From: JAQSWP01 sp040255215
GTDB taxonomy: Bacteria > Pseudomonadota > Alphaproteobacteria > Reyranellales > JAQSWP01
Direction of reading: 5' to 3'
Length of the DNA stretch: 64,000 nt
Assembly: GCA_040255215.1 (NCBI GenBank)
Contig: JBDZUM010000002.1
Location: forward strand, 1-64,000
Shown: positions 24,742-35,051 of the stretch, piece after piece
Layout of the letters: each line of letters begins with the position of its first letter
How positions within the stretch are numbered: the stretch's first letter is position 1
Notes under the pieces: model-generated
Seen by the model: the letters and a program-made list of their open reading frames with translations, nothing else
Told to the model about the DNA's origin: nothing
Database searches by the model: none
Program-made: the position numbers and the translations under genes

Positions 24742-25224
24742 CTATCCCTTCAGATGCCGCAGCGGCAGAGCGTGGCTGCGCTTGATGGTGCGCAGCACGA
24801 TGGACGAACGCACCTGGCGGATGCCGGGCAGCGGCATGACGTTGTCGAGCAGGAACTGCGAATAGGATTTCAGGTCGGTGGCGACGATGCGCAGGATGAA
24901 GTCGGCCTCGCCCGTCACCGCCACGCAATCCATGATCTCGGGAAAGCGCCGCATGGCGTCGTGGAAGCGATCGGTGCCCTCGGTCGAATGGCGCTCCAGC
25001 GACACCAGGCAGATTGCCTCGAAGCCCAGCCCGATCGCCTCGGGATCGAGCAGCGCGGCATAGCCCGCGAGCACGCCCGCCTCCTCCAGCCGCTTCAGCC
25101 GCCGGCCCAGCTGCGAGGCCGACAGGCCGATCTTCTCGCCCAGCGCATAAAGCGAGGCGCGGCCGTCCGCCTGCAATGCAGCCAGCAGGGCAATATCGAA
25201 GCTGTCCAGCGCGGTTTCAGGCAT
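24742..25224 (-). CDS. Lrp/AsnC-family transcriptional regulator
   Basis: 160 aa, the normal Lrp length. N-terminal winged helix-turn-helix: DSFDIALLAALQADGRASLY, then ALGEKIGLSASQLGRRLKRL. The C-terminal RAM ligand-binding domain includes VAVTGEADFILRIVATDLKS. Such proteins sense amino acids. It is transcribed away from phhA with a 135-bp shared promoter region, so control of phenylalanine hydroxylase in response to phenylalanine or tyrosine is the natural inference. The start was chosen at MPETALDSFD. Confidence 0.88.
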   Translation of the reverse strand: MPETALDSFDIALLAALQADGRASLYALGEKIGLSASQLGRRLKRLEEAGVLAGYAALLDPEAIGLGFEAICLVSLERHSTEGTDRFHDAMRRFPEIMDCVAVTGEADFILRIVATDLKSYSQFLLDNVMPLPGIRQVRSSIVLRTIKRSHALPLRHLKG

Positions 25225-25359
25225 GGGTGCGGGGTTCCTGCGTTCTTTAGCCAATAGATACAGGAAATTTGCGCTACTGGCCAGAATCGCCTGCATTTTG
25301 CGGGGAAATTGCGGGTGCAGGCGCGCAGGATGGGCGTTACTGAAACAGGAGGTTTCGCC
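25225..25359. promoter_or_regulatory. divergent lrp/phhA promoter region
   Basis: A locally AT-richer 135 bp (e.g. TTCTTTAGCCAATAGATACA) between the divergent genes. Lrp-type sites are degenerate and I cannot place one exactly. The arrangement (regulator divergent from its likely target) supports a shared operator here. Confidence 0.45.
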
Positions 25360-26226
25360 ATGAGCATGAACGGCACTTTGGCCTACCAGACCACGATGCG
25401 CGCCGATCTGGCTGCCGGCGCCTATCCGGGCGACGTGGTGGTGGACCAGCCCTATGCGCTCTATGGCGCGGCCGAGCAGCAGACCTGGCGCACCTTGTGG
25501 CGGCGTCAGAGTGCGCTGATGCCGTCTTACGCCTGCGCCGAGTTCAACGACGGCCTGCGCCAGCTCGATCTCGGCGATCGCATTCCCCGCTTCGAGGAGC
25601 TGACGAAACGGCTGAAGAAGCGAACCGGGATGGAGATCGTCGCCGTCAACGGGCTGTGCTCGGGGCCGGTGTTCTTCGAGCATCTCGCCAATAGGCGCTT
25701 TCCGGTGACGTGGTGGATCCGCTCGCCCGAGCAGCTCGACTATCTGGAAGAGCCCGACCTGTTCCACGACACGTTCGGGCACGTGCCGCTGCTGGCCAAT
25801 CCGGTGTTCGCCGACTACATGCAGGCCTATGGCGAGGGCGCGCTGAAGGCGCTGCGCCTGGGCGGGCAGCAGGCGTTGGAACAGCTGGCGCGGCTCTACT
25901 GGTTCACCGTCGAGTTCGGCCTGATCCGCGAGGCGGGCGCGCTGAAGATCTACGGCGCCGGCATCGTCTCGTCCAAGGCCGAGACGCTCTACAGCCTGGA
26001 GAGCAACACGCCGCGCCGCATCGGCTTCGACCTGCTGCGCATCATGCGCACGCAGTACCGCATCGACGATTTCCAGCGCTGCTATTTCGTCATCGACAGC
26101 TTCGACGATCTGTTCGAGGCGACGCGGCCGGATTTCGCGCCGCTTTACGAGAGACTGAAGACGCTGCCGGAGATCGAGGCCGACGCCATCGTGGCGGGCG
26201 ACCGGCTGATCGGGGCGCGGGCGTAG
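25360..26226 (+). CDS. phhA: phenylalanine 4-monooxygenase
   Basis: 288 aa, typical of the single-domain bacterial enzyme. It hydroxylates phenylalanine to tyrosine with O2 and tetrahydropterin. The Fe(II) ligands are visible: His136 and His141 in HDTFGHVPLL, and Glu185 in YWFTVEFGLI. Other family motifs are RFPVTWWIRSPEQLDYLEEP and GIVSSKAETLYSL. The ATG at 25360 follows CAGGAGG. It is divergent from the Lrp regulator. The first step of Phe/Tyr catabolism is likely; no hpd or hmgA gene is adjacent. Confidence 0.95.
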   Translation: MSMNGTLAYQTTMRADLAAGAYPGDVVVDQPYALYGAAEQQTWRTLWRRQSALMPSYACAEFNDGLRQLDLGDRIPRFEELTKRLKKRTGMEIVAVNGLCSGPVFFEHLANRRFPVTWWIRSPEQLDYLEEPDLFHDTFGHVPLLANPVFADYMQAYGEGALKALRLGGQQALEQLARLYWFTVEFGLIREAGALKIYGAGIVSSKAETLYSLESNTPRRIGFDLLRIMRTQYRIDDFQRCYFVIDSFDDLFEATRPDFAPLYERLKTLPEIEADAIVAGDRLIGARA

Positions 26227-26237
26227 CAGCAAATCCT

Positions 26238-26367
26238 GTCATCCCGGCCAAGCCCCGCAGGGGCGCAGAGCCGGGACCCATGACGCCCGTTGCGTTGCGT
26301 CGGGCGACGAGAATCAAGGCGACCGGCATTATGGGTCCCGGCTCTCGCTACGCTCGGCCGGGATGAC
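26238..26367. repeat. GTCATCCCGG-family palindromic repeat
   Basis: Full copy with both arms (GTCATCCCGGCCAAGCCCCG...GAGCCGGGACCCATGA and TATGGGTCCCGGCTCTCGCT...GGCCGGGATGAC). It lies between the convergent phhA and HAD genes and ends 2 bp from the HAD stop codon. It could double as a transcription barrier. Confidence 0.85.
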
Positions 26368-26369
26368 AA

Positions 26370-27224
26370 TTAGGAGCGCAGCGCGCAGCCGCGCTCGGGA
26401 ACGTCGAGCAGTTCGGGCAGTTCGTGGATGATGCGGTCGGGCTGCGCGTCGAGCCTGCCTTCGCGCGCGGCGGTGTGCGGCACGCCGGTGTGCATGGCGC
26501 CGGCCAGGCCCGCCTTCTTCGGATCGAACCAGATGCCGGTGATGCCCGCGCGCTTGGGCGCCAGCACGTCCCATTCCAGATTGTCGCCGACCATCCAGGC
26601 GTCGCAGCCCTCGCAGCCGACCTTCGACAAAGCGTGGACGTAGACTTCCGGCTCGGGCTTGCCCTTGCCGAACTCGCCCTCGATCTGGATGTGGTCGAAG
26701 TAATCCTCGAGCCCGAAGCGCTCGACCTTGTGGCGCTGGATGTCGGCGCCGCCATTGGTGATCAGCGCCAGCCTGACGCCCTCGGCGCGCAGCGCGGTCA
26801 GCACCGGCAGCGAATCGGGGAACAGCTTGTATTCCGACTTGCGCAGCTCGAAGAAGGCGTCGGCCAGATCCTCGGCCAGCCGGTGCATGGCGCTGTCGGC
26901 CATGGTGCGGTCGGCCAGCTCCAGCCGCTCGAAGGTCTCGCGCAGCACCAGCCGGCGCGCGCCCTTCAGATCGACGCGCCAGCGCGAGGCCCATTGCGCG
27001 TCGGCCCAGTAGGGTCGCGCCACCTCCTGGATGGTGGCGGGAATGCGCGCGGCGATTTCGGGATCGAGGCCGTGATCGTGCGCGTCGAGCAGGCGCTTCC
27101 AGGCGCCGGCCGGATCGCCATAGGCGTCGAGCAGCGTGTCGTCGAGATCGAACAGGATCGCTTTGGGGCGGGCCGACGCCCGCTCGGGCGGGTATTTCAG
27201 GATCTGGCTGCGCGTGAAGGTCAT
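26370..27224 (-). CDS. HAD-superfamily hydrolase
   Basis: 284 aa. Motif I FDLDDTLLD places the nucleophile at Asp26 and the acid/base at Asp28. Motif II is in LALITNGG, motif III Lys in GKGKPEPEV, motif IV in MVGDNLEWDV. The helical cap between motifs I and II (residues about 40-120) marks it as a C1-cap phosphatase of the YjjG/2-haloacid dehalogenase-like group. The substrate is unknown; these enzymes usually dephosphorylate small metabolites. It lies 59 bp after the META-domain gene on the same strand. Confidence 0.88.
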   Translation of the reverse strand: MTFTRSQILKYPPERASARPKAILFDLDDTLLDAYGDPAGAWKRLLDAHDHGLDPEIAARIPATIQEVARPYWADAQWASRWRVDLKGARRLVLRETFERLELADRTMADSAMHRLAEDLADAFFELRKSEYKLFPDSLPVLTALRAEGVRLALITNGGADIQRHKVERFGLEDYFDHIQIEGEFGKGKPEPEVYVHALSKVGCEGCDAWMVGDNLEWDVLAPKRAGITGIWFDPKKAGLAGAMHTGVPHTAAREGRLDAQPDRIIHELPELLDVPERGCALRS

Positions 27225-27283
27225 GATGGAGGCGTTATGCGCCCGGCGGGGCGGCGTTGGCAATTGCCCGCCATGCGCTGCTG

Positions 27284-28168
27284 CTATTCGCGGGCGAAGG
27301 CGATGGCCGAGCCCAGCGCCAGCCGGCCGAAATCGAAGCGCGGGTCGCGCGCGCTCGCCAAGGCGGCGAGAAACGCCCGGTCGGCCTCCTGCGCCTGCGA
27401 GGTGCAGGGCGTCTTGGCCGATTCGGGCGGCAGGCTCACCAGGTCGGCGATGGCGCCCTCTTCCGTCAGCGTGGCGGCGTAGCGGCCGCAATTGAGGCGG
27501 CCGCTCAGACGCAGCGCGCCGTCGGTGGCCGGGGCGAACTGGGCAGTGATGGCGGGATCGGCGGCGAGCTTCCAGCCCGTGCCGGCGAGATCGGCGAGGG
27601 CGAAGCGGCCGGCGGGCTCCTGGCGCATGACCTGCCATTCGCTGCCGGCGAGCTTCAGCGCCAGGGTCATCTTCAGGGTCGGCCGCGCCGGCGCATCTCC
27701 CTCGCCCATCACCAGCAGCGACAGGGTCGCCTGCCGGTCGTGGATGGCGAGCGATCGCACCTGCACGTGCTCGCCCAGCCGGAAGCTCGCCATGTTGCGC
27801 ACGCGGAAGGCGCGCTGCACGACGCCGGCCAGATGCAAGGTCGGCACGCCGGTGGCGAGCGTGCGTTCCTCTAGCAACACGGCGGCATCGCGCGTGCCAT
27901 CGCCGTCGAGATCGCCGGCGGCATGCAGCTCGTCGGCCAAACGCAAGTAACGCTGCGCGTCTCTATAGATGCCGCGGTCGAGCGGCAGCGCGCGATTGGG
28001 CGCGATGTCGACATAGGCAAGCGACTGCAACACCGGCAGCGGCAGGTCGGAGGGCAAGGCCTTGGGCGAAGCGGTGGGGGGAAGCGATTGGGCGAACGCG
28101 CCGCACGCCGCGCCGCCAGCCGCGCCGAGGGCGGCGAGAAAAGCGAGCAGGAGAAGGCGCGCGCGCAT
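27284..28168 (-). CDS. secreted META-domain protein
   Basis: 294 aa. Signal peptide MRARLLLLAFLAALGAAGGA...FAQS. Central region (GDLDGDGTRDAAVLLEE) resembles a single calcium-type D-x-D-G repeat as in FG-GAP/integrin folds. The C-terminal 110 residues fit the META/HslJ fold: LAGTGWKLAADPAITAQFAP, LRLSGRLNCGRYAATL, then a Cys-containing TPCTSQAQEADRAFLAALAS. META domains occur in secreted proteins linked to motility, stress or novobiocin resistance. Probably periplasmic; function unknown. Upstream of the HAD gene on the same strand. Confidence 0.75.
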   Translation of the reverse strand: MRARLLLLAFLAALGAAGGAACGAFAQSLPPTASPKALPSDLPLPVLQSLAYVDIAPNRALPLDRGIYRDAQRYLRLADELHAAGDLDGDGTRDAAVLLEERTLATGVPTLHLAGVVQRAFRVRNMASFRLGEHVQVRSLAIHDRQATLSLLVMGEGDAPARPTLKMTLALKLAGSEWQVMRQEPAGRFALADLAGTGWKLAADPAITAQFAPATDGALRLSGRLNCGRYAATLTEEGAIADLVSLPPESAKTPCTSQAQEADRAFLAALASARDPRFDFGRLALGSAIAFARE

Positions 28169-28292
28169 GCCTCATGCTGTGCCTCGATGGCGCGCGCGAC
28201 AAGCCATCAGCCATGCACTGCAGCACGACTCTTTATTGGGCAGATGCGGTTAGCGGATGGGGAATGGCGGCTAAAGAGGCAGGAACTCGGGC

Positions 28293-28409
28293 GCCTTCTC
28301 CCCCGCGGGGAGAAGGTTGGGATGAGGGGGCTGTTCTTCCGAGATCCCCCTCACCCCGGATCAAGTCCGGGGCGGGCTCTTAGTCCTCTCCCCGCCGGGG
28401 AGAGGAGAC
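28293..28409. repeat. CTTCTCCC-family palindromic repeat
   Basis: CCTTCTCCCCCGCGGGGAGA at the left, CCCCTCACCCCGGATCAAGT in the middle (itself forming CCCCGGATC/GTCCGGGG), and CCTCTCCCCGCCGGGGAGAG at the right, which ends 7 bp before the leuS stop. It is the longest copy in the window and lies between leuS and the META gene. Confidence 0.8.
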
Positions 28410-28415
28410 ACGAGA

Positions 28416-30317
<1,902 letters not shown>

Positions 30318-30318
30318 C

Positions 30319-30463
30319 GGATCCTTCGAGACGGGCGCTGCCGCGCCCTCCTCAGGATGAGGGGGGTGCTGGATGGAGGTCCCGCCCTCACGATGAGGGG
30401 AGTGCTGGATGGAAGTCTTCCCCTCATCCTGAGGAGCGGCGGAGCCGCGTCACGAAGGATCGG
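30319..30463 (-). repeat. in-frame palindromic repeat inside leuS carrying a stop
   Basis: 145 bp with inverted ends GGATCCTTCGAGACGGGCGC...CTCCTCAGGATGAGGG and CCCTCATCCTGAGGAGCGGC...CGAAGGATCGG. Two direct repeats of GTGCTGGATGGA lie between them. The same family occurs at 54124-54247. In the leuS frame it encodes SDPS-stop-RGSAAPQDEGKTSIQHSPHRE and so on. The stop TGA (30450-30452) stands where the other copy has AGA, a single-base difference. It sits at the junction to the CP1 editing domain. Confidence 0.9.
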
Positions 30464-31202
30464 AGCCAGGACTCAAACGGAACTTCACGCGCGCGCCCTC
30501 GCTGCGGCCGATCCAGTTGGCCTGCATCAGGCGCACCTTCTCGGGCCAGCGATCGAGCGTCGCCAGCGTGTCGAGCAGCGAATCGGCGTAGTGCGTGATC
30601 CTGAAGAACCACTGCGACAGCAGGCGACGCTCGACGATGGCGTTGGTGCGCCAGCCGCGGCCGTCGATCACCTGCTCGTTGGCCAGCACGGTCTGGTCGA
30701 CCGGATCCCAGTTGACCGAAGCCTCCTTGCGATAGACCAGGCCTGCCTTGAAGAAGTCGAGGAACATCTTCTGCTGGTGCTTGTAGTAGCCGGGATGGCA
30801 GGTGGCGATCTCACGGCTCCAGTCGAGCGACAGGCCCATGCTCTTGAGCTGGCCGCGCATGGTGGCGATGTTGTCGTAGGTCCATTGCGCGGGATGGGTG
30901 CGCTTTTCGATCGCCGCGTTCTCGGCCGGCAGGCCGAACGCATCCCAGCCCATCGGGTGCAGCACGTTGAAGCCTTTGGCGCGGCGATAGCGCGCCACCA
31001 CGTCGCCCTGGGTGTAGTTGCGGACATGGCCCATGTGGATGCGTCCCGATGGATAGGGAAACATTTCCAGCACGTAATATTTCGGACGCGAACGATCGAT
31101 CTTCGCTTCGAAGGTCTTGCGCTCGGTCCACACGGACTGCCACTTGCGCTCCGTCTCGCGGAAATTGTAGCGCCTGGCGCCGTCCGGGTTCTGCTCCGCC
31201 AT
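30450..31202 (-). CDS. leuS: leucyl-tRNA synthetase, N-terminal part
   Basis: 250 codons, ATG at 31200-31202 with a GAGGA ribosome site, ending at a TGA inside an inserted repeat. It carries the class I start: MAEQNPDGARRYNFRETERK, the catalytic MFPYPSGRIHMGHVRNYTQG (HIGH-type HMGH), WDAFGLPAENAA, MGLSLDWSREIATCHPGYYK and NWIGRSEGARVKF just before the editing domain. The remaining sequence follows in the same frame at 28416-30449; together they give about 929 codons, against roughly 865 for a normal LeuRS. As leucyl-tRNA synthetase is essential and no second copy is seen here, a functional solution must exist, or the stop is an error. Confidence 0.88.
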   Translation of the reverse strand: MAEQNPDGARRYNFRETERKWQSVWTERKTFEAKIDRSRPKYYVLEMFPYPSGRIHMGHVRNYTQGDVVARYRRAKGFNVLHPMGWDAFGLPAENAAIEKRTHPAQWTYDNIATMRGQLKSMGLSLDWSREIATCHPGYYKHQQKMFLDFFKAGLVYRKEASVNWDPVDQTVLANEQVIDGRGWRTNAIVERRLLSQWFFRITHYADSLLDTLATLDRWPEKVRLMQANWIGRSEGARVKFRLSPGSDPS

Positions 31203-31537
31203 GTCGTCCTCGTGCGGCCGACCGCGCGATCGCGGCCGGTCGTGTCAATAAGGTTGCCGTTTTTAGGGTTAGTGGCGCGGGCGCGCAAGAAGGCGGTTTC
31301 GGCACTCGCCAGCCACGAGTGCAGCACGTTGCGGCAATGACCCTCGCGCGCGGCTTGGGCGGTGGCCGCACGAAACCGCGCTTTAGCCGCTCAGTGCATG
31401 TCGGCAAAAGTATTACAAGGGGTTTCGGTAAAGAAATACCGGTCGACTCGCGACCGTTTCGGAGTCACGGTGGTCGCACTTCGAATTGGATTGCGATTGG
31501 GGCGCTCTTCGATCCGGTTGGACAGAGGAGATTTCGC
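31203..31537. other. divergent intergenic region upstream of leuS
   Basis: 335 bp between leuS (minus) and the small gene at 31538 (plus). It must hold both promoters. A relatively AT-rich stretch (TCAATAAGGTTGCCGTTTTT, 31246-31265) is the best candidate for the leuS promoter. I see no T-box-like or other riboswitch structure and no gene. Confidence 0.4.
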
Positions 31538-31861
31538 ATGGCTCATATCGTTGCCTTACCTTGGTATCACCGAACGGACTGGCCGGCATTGCATCAGGCA
31601 TTCGCCGATCGCGACGCCATCAACCCTTGCTACGACCAGTGGAAGACGCGCGCCATCGCCCGCGAACAGCGCTGGCGCAACGATGGCTATACGGTGCAGC
31701 GCATCGAGGTGAAGCCGGAAACCTTCCTCGCCTGGTGCCAGCAGAACGGCCGCAAGGTCGACCATGCCGCGCGCCGCGCCTATGCCGACGAGGTGTTGGC
31801 GCAGACCCGCCTGGCCATGCCGGCGGTCAAGGTCGTCGAGGAAGACCAGCCGCCCGCCTGA
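31538..31861 (+). CDS. hypothetical protein, 107 aa
   Basis: MAHIVALPWYHRTDWPALHQ onward: a small soluble protein with many Trp, Arg and Gln. AGAGGAG precedes the ATG. The sequence YDQWKTRAIAREQRWRNDGY ... HAARRAYADEVLAQTRLAMP suggests a mostly helical fold. No motif or family recognised; no signal or membrane segment. It precedes the 2OG-Fe oxygenase gene by 62 bp in the same direction and may share a transcript. Confidence 0.7.
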   Translation: MAHIVALPWYHRTDWPALHQAFADRDAINPCYDQWKTRAIAREQRWRNDGYTVQRIEVKPETFLAWCQQNGRKVDHAARRAYADEVLAQTRLAMPAVKVVEEDQPPA

Positions 31862-31923
31862 GTTCCGGCCGTCGCCGATGCCGCAGTTTCCCGCCGATCC
31901 GGGCGGGATAAGATGGCGGCGCC

Positions 31924-32598
31924 ATGACCGCCCCCCGCATTGCCGACATGCGCGTGCTCGAGCTGTTTCCGACCCCGCTGTGGTCGGTCGACCTCGATGC
32001 CGCCGCCACCACCGCCCTCAACGCCAGCCTGAGCCGTGAGATCGAGAAGATCCTCGGCCCCCGCCCTGCCCTGCCGCGCGGCGGCTCGTGGCAGACCGAT
32101 CCGGTGCTGCATCGCCATCCGGGTTTTGCCGAGCTGACCGGGCTGATCGAACGCACGGCGGTCGGGGCGCTGAAATTCCTGGCGCTGAAATCGCCGCGCG
32201 CCGCCGTTACCGGCATGTGGGCCAACGTCAATCCCAAGGGCGGCCAGGCCTCGGCCCACACCCATCCCAACAATTTCCTCTCGGCGGTCTATTACGTGAA
32301 AGTGCCGCCGGGCGAAGGCGTCATCCAGTTCACCGATCCGCGGCCGGCGGCGGAAGTGATGCTGCCGCCGATCGCCGAGGAGAATCGCTTCAACGGCAAC
32401 CGCCGCATCTTCGAGGTGAAGCCCGGCCGGCTGCTGCTGTTTCCCGCCTGGCTGCGCCACGACGTGCCGCCCAACCGCGCCGATGAAGAGCGCGTGTCGA
32501 TCGCCGCCAATCTGATGCTCGAGGAATACGTCGAGCGCTCCAGCACGCCGTTGTGGAGCGGCAGCGCGAAAGTCGATCCGGCGACGCTGAAACGCTGA
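31924..32598 (+). CDS. putative 2OG-Fe(II) oxygenase (TIGR02466 type)
   Basis: 224 aa. The start LELFPTPLWSVDLD ('lFp.pl...') and the core MWANVNPKGGQASAHTHPNN-FLSAVYYVKVPPGEG are typical of this double-stranded beta-helix family. His112 and/or His114 in HTHP and a distal His in FPAWLRHDVPPNRADEERVS are the likely Fe ligands, with Arg in that segment binding 2-oxoglutarate. Predicted to hydroxylate an unknown substrate (protein or small molecule). Cytosolic. Downstream of the 107-aa gene; the following gene is convergent. Confidence 0.85.
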   Translation: MTAPRIADMRVLELFPTPLWSVDLDAAATTALNASLSREIEKILGPRPALPRGGSWQTDPVLHRHPGFAELTGLIERTAVGALKFLALKSPRAAVTGMWANVNPKGGQASAHTHPNNFLSAVYYVKVPPGEGVIQFTDPRPAAEVMLPPIAEENRFNGNRRIFEVKPGRLLLFPAWLRHDVPPNRADEERVSIAANLMLEEYVERSSTPLWSGSAKVDPATLKR

Positions 32599-32681
32599 AC
32601 GTCGTTCACGGCGATGGTCGTTGCGCCGTCGCCGATGCGTCCGATGCCGATGGCGCCTGCATCGGATCGATGCGTCACGCA

Positions 32682-32713
32682 CAAACGAAAGGCGCCGCCC
32701 GAAGGCGGCGCCG
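32682..32713 (-). terminator. rho-independent terminator of the DUF3576 gene
   Basis: On the minus strand GGCGCCGCC-TTCG-GGCGGCGCC followed by TTTCGTTTGTG, 33 bp after the DUF3576 stop. A 9-bp perfect stem with a UUCG-type loop; the T-run is interrupted. Confidence 0.6.
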
Positions 32714-32745
32714 GCGCAGCGGAGAGAGCGGCGCGATAGGGTCGA

Positions 32746-33321
32746 TCAGGAACCGAGCTGGGCGATGCGCAACTGGCGGGCGCGAGTGAGAACGGTGTTC
32801 TCCAGATCGATGACGGTCTTGGGATCGATGGTCTGGTCGATCCAGCCGCCGGCGCGCTGGTCGTAGCGCTGGCGGAAGATCGAGGCGCGCACGCCATCGG
32901 CGCGCAATTCGCGATCGAGAATGAGAATATGGACCTTGACGCGCTCGCCCGGCGCTTCCGGCGGCTGATACCAGTCGGTGATGATGACGCCGCCGAACGG
33001 ATCGGCGGAAACCAGCGGCATGAAACCGATCGTGTCGAGCGCGCCGCGCCACAGGAAGGAATTGACGCCGATACCGTCGGCGCCGCCGCGGCTGGCTTCT
33101 TCCTTGCGATCGCTGCTGCCCAGCAATGTCAGGCCACCCGGCCCGAACACGCCGCCCTGTTTCTGCCGCTCCTTCTCCGCCGGGCTCAGCACCCGGGCCG
33201 AGCGCTCGCCGCGCACATGTTCCGGATAGTCCTGCTCGACGTCGCCGCATCCGGCCAGCAGCGCACAGGAGAATCCAGCTATAACAAGGGCTTGGATAGT
33301 CTTTCGGGGCGAAATCGGCAT
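32746..33321 (-). CDS. DUF3576 lipoprotein
   Basis: 191 aa. Lipobox LLAGC with Cys25 after a short basic/hydrophobic leader. The mature part holds the DUF3576 core: GGADGIGVNSFLWRGALDTI, FMPLVSADPFGGVIITDWYQ and VHILILDRELRADGVRASIF. This alphaproteobacterial lipoprotein is usually encoded just upstream of leuS, and here leuS follows on the same strand but 1.5 kb away, separated by two plus-strand genes. Envelope function unknown, possibly linked to LPS assembly through its common neighbours lptE and leuS. Start at MPISPRKTIQ. Confidence 0.88.
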   Translation of the reverse strand: MPISPRKTIQALVIAGFSCALLAGCGDVEQDYPEHVRGERSARVLSPAEKERQKQGGVFGPGGLTLLGSSDRKEEASRGGADGIGVNSFLWRGALDTIGFMPLVSADPFGGVIITDWYQPPEAPGERVKVHILILDRELRADGVRASIFRQRYDQRAGGWIDQTIDPKTVIDLENTVLTRARQLRIAQLGS

Positions 33322-33699
33322 GACGATCCTGTTCTGCGGCCCAGGGCCGGGCCCGGTGCGGGCGGTGCGGGTATCGGGCGGCGGCAACCGCTGCGCCAGA
33401 CCCCTGCCGCCAAGGGTTATAGGGTCTTCCGGAAGGACCCGGCAAGTCGAGATTGCGACGCTTGCGTCATGGCAGAAAAAGACCGCAAATTCAGGCGATT
33501 GCAGGGCATCTTCGATGTTGTGGCGAATTGGACACAGTGCCCACGAATTCGCCAAAGTTCCGCCCAACTCGCCTTGACCGGAACTGGGCCTGCCGGTTTA
33601 TTGTGCCCCGTCAGCCGCGTTGAGGCTGTGACGGATGTTGGGGGTGGCTCGCATCCGGTCCCAGAAGATCTCGGCTTTGAAAGACAGAGAGGGAGACAC
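33322..33699. other. intergenic region between DUF3576 and porin
   Basis: 378 bp with the divergent promoters of the DUF3576 lipoprotein and the porin. It contains the inverted repeat GGCGAATT/AATTCGCC with a 16-bp loop (33522-33553) and the porin promoter described separately. The final 90 bp form the porin leader with AGAGAGGGAGA as ribosome site. No gene. Confidence 0.5.
33574..33602 (+). promoter_or_regulatory. predicted sigma-70 promoter of porin gene
   Basis: TTGACC, 17 bp, TTTATT: a good housekeeping match in an otherwise GC-rich region. It would start transcription near 33610 and give a 90-nt leader. It lies just after the inverted repeat GGCGAATT/AATTCGCC, which may be an operator. 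Confidence 0.55.
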
Positions 33700-34851
33700 A
33701 TGAAGAAGCTTCTGTTGGGATCGACCGCGCTGGCTGCTGCGGGTCTGTTCTCCGCAAGCGCGCTGGCGGCCGATCCGATCAAGGTCACGGTCAGCGGCTA
33801 TTACCAGTGGTATTTCGTTGTCGGCGGCTGGGACAAGCAGCCGGGCGGTGGCGATGGCCGCACTGACAGCATCCGTCAGGAAGGCGAAATCCACTTCAAC
33901 GGCATCACCAAGCTGGACAACGGCACCAACGTCGGTTTCCGCGTCGAGCTCGAAGCCTACACCACGGGCGACCAGGTCGACGAACATTACCTGTTCCTGT
34001 CGGGCGACTGGGGCCGTCTGGAGCTGGGCGCCACCAACGGTGTCATGTCGAAGATGGTTCAGGGCGTTGCCACGGTCCGCATGATGCCGGGCTTTGGCTT
34101 CAACTCGCAGAACTTCAACTTCCACACCGGCTACACGACGAACACTTCGTTCTCGACCGCCATCCAGGACGACCGTCACAACGGCGACGCGAACAAGATC
34201 AGCTACTTCACGCCGCGTTTCTCGGGCTTCCAGCTCGGCGTGTCGTACACCCCTGAGTTCCGTCCCGGCACCAACGGCAATGCCTGCGGCGCCACCGGCG
34301 GTGCTTCGACCAGCTTCGGCGTGTGCTTCAAGAACAACAACGGCGATTGGGAGCATGCCATTCAGGTGGCTGCGAACTACGTCGCGACCTTCAACTCGGT
34401 CAACCTGGCCCTCTACGGCGGTCTGCTGTGGGCCGACCCCGAGAACAAGAACGTCGCGGTCACCGTCGGCGGTCTGACGGGTCCGGCGGACGACTGGTTC
34501 CACTGGCTGGTCGGCGCCAACGTGACGGTTCAGGGCTTCAGCCTGGGCTTCAACGTCGGCAACGACAACAACGGTCAGAAGGGCAACCGCGACACCTGGA
34601 TCTACACGGTGGCCGGCAGCTACACGACCGGTCCGTGGACGATTGGCGCCGGCTGGCGTCACTTCAACCGCGACCTGCCGGGCTTCAGCAAGAACGACAA
34701 GACGCACCAGTTCGAACTGGGCGGCCAGTACGCGCTCGGGCCGGGGATCACCCTCGCCAGCGGCCTGATCTGGAACCTGTCGGACGGCCCGCTGAACACC
34801 GACAAGCCGGATAGCTGGCAGGCCGTGTTCGGCATCGCCATCGGCTTCTAA
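33700..34851 (+). CDS. outer-membrane porin 1
   Basis: 383 aa. Signal peptide MKKLLLGSTALAAAGLFSAS-ALA, mature start ADPIKVTVSGYYQWYFVVGG. Beta-barrel throughout, with FNGITKLDNGTNVGFRVELE, YLFLSGDWGRLELGATNGVM and the aromatic C-terminal strand WQAVFGIAIGF, as in gram-negative trimeric porins of the Rhodospirillales type. Diffusion pore for small solutes. A paralogue lies at 36274-37386, sharing ASTSFGVCFKNN and other segments; the sulfotransferase gene lies between them. Codon choice (many AAC, GGC, CTG, few rare codons) and a strong promoter, ribosome site and terminator suggest high expression. Confidence 0.93.
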   Translation: MKKLLLGSTALAAAGLFSASALAADPIKVTVSGYYQWYFVVGGWDKQPGGGDGRTDSIRQEGEIHFNGITKLDNGTNVGFRVELEAYTTGDQVDEHYLFLSGDWGRLELGATNGVMSKMVQGVATVRMMPGFGFNSQNFNFHTGYTTNTSFSTAIQDDRHNGDANKISYFTPRFSGFQLGVSYTPEFRPGTNGNACGATGGASTSFGVCFKNNNGDWEHAIQVAANYVATFNSVNLALYGGLLWADPENKNVAVTVGGLTGPADDWFHWLVGANVTVQGFSLGFNVGNDNNGQKGNRDTWIYTVAGSYTTGPWTIGAGWRHFNRDLPGFSKNDKTHQFELGGQYALGPGITLASGLIWNLSDGPLNTDKPDSWQAVFGIAIGF

Positions 34852-34880
34852 TAATCCACCCTTTCCGGGGGAGATTGGGG

Positions 34881-34911
34881 AGAGCGGGCTTCGGCCCGCT
34901 CTCTTTTTTTT
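34881..34911 (+). terminator. rho-independent terminator
   Basis: AGAGCGGGC-TTCG-GCCCGCTCT followed by a run of eight T. A strong terminator 30 bp after porin 1. Confidence 0.92.
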
Positions 34912-35051
34912 GTGGCGGTCGCCTGAGCCGAAGAACGCATCGCCTCCCTGCGCTTGACCTGCACCGCCATCGCTGGAACCTTGCGCCCGGCATGGGCGCC
35001 GAACACCGGCGCAAAGTTCTGGCGCACGAAGTTCTGGCGGACCGAAATCCG

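Noticed and set aside
30450..30452. Recoded UGA (selenocysteine or alternative code) in leuS
   Set aside because: No SECIS-like need, and the codon lies in an inserted repeat. TGA serves as a normal stop for many genes here.
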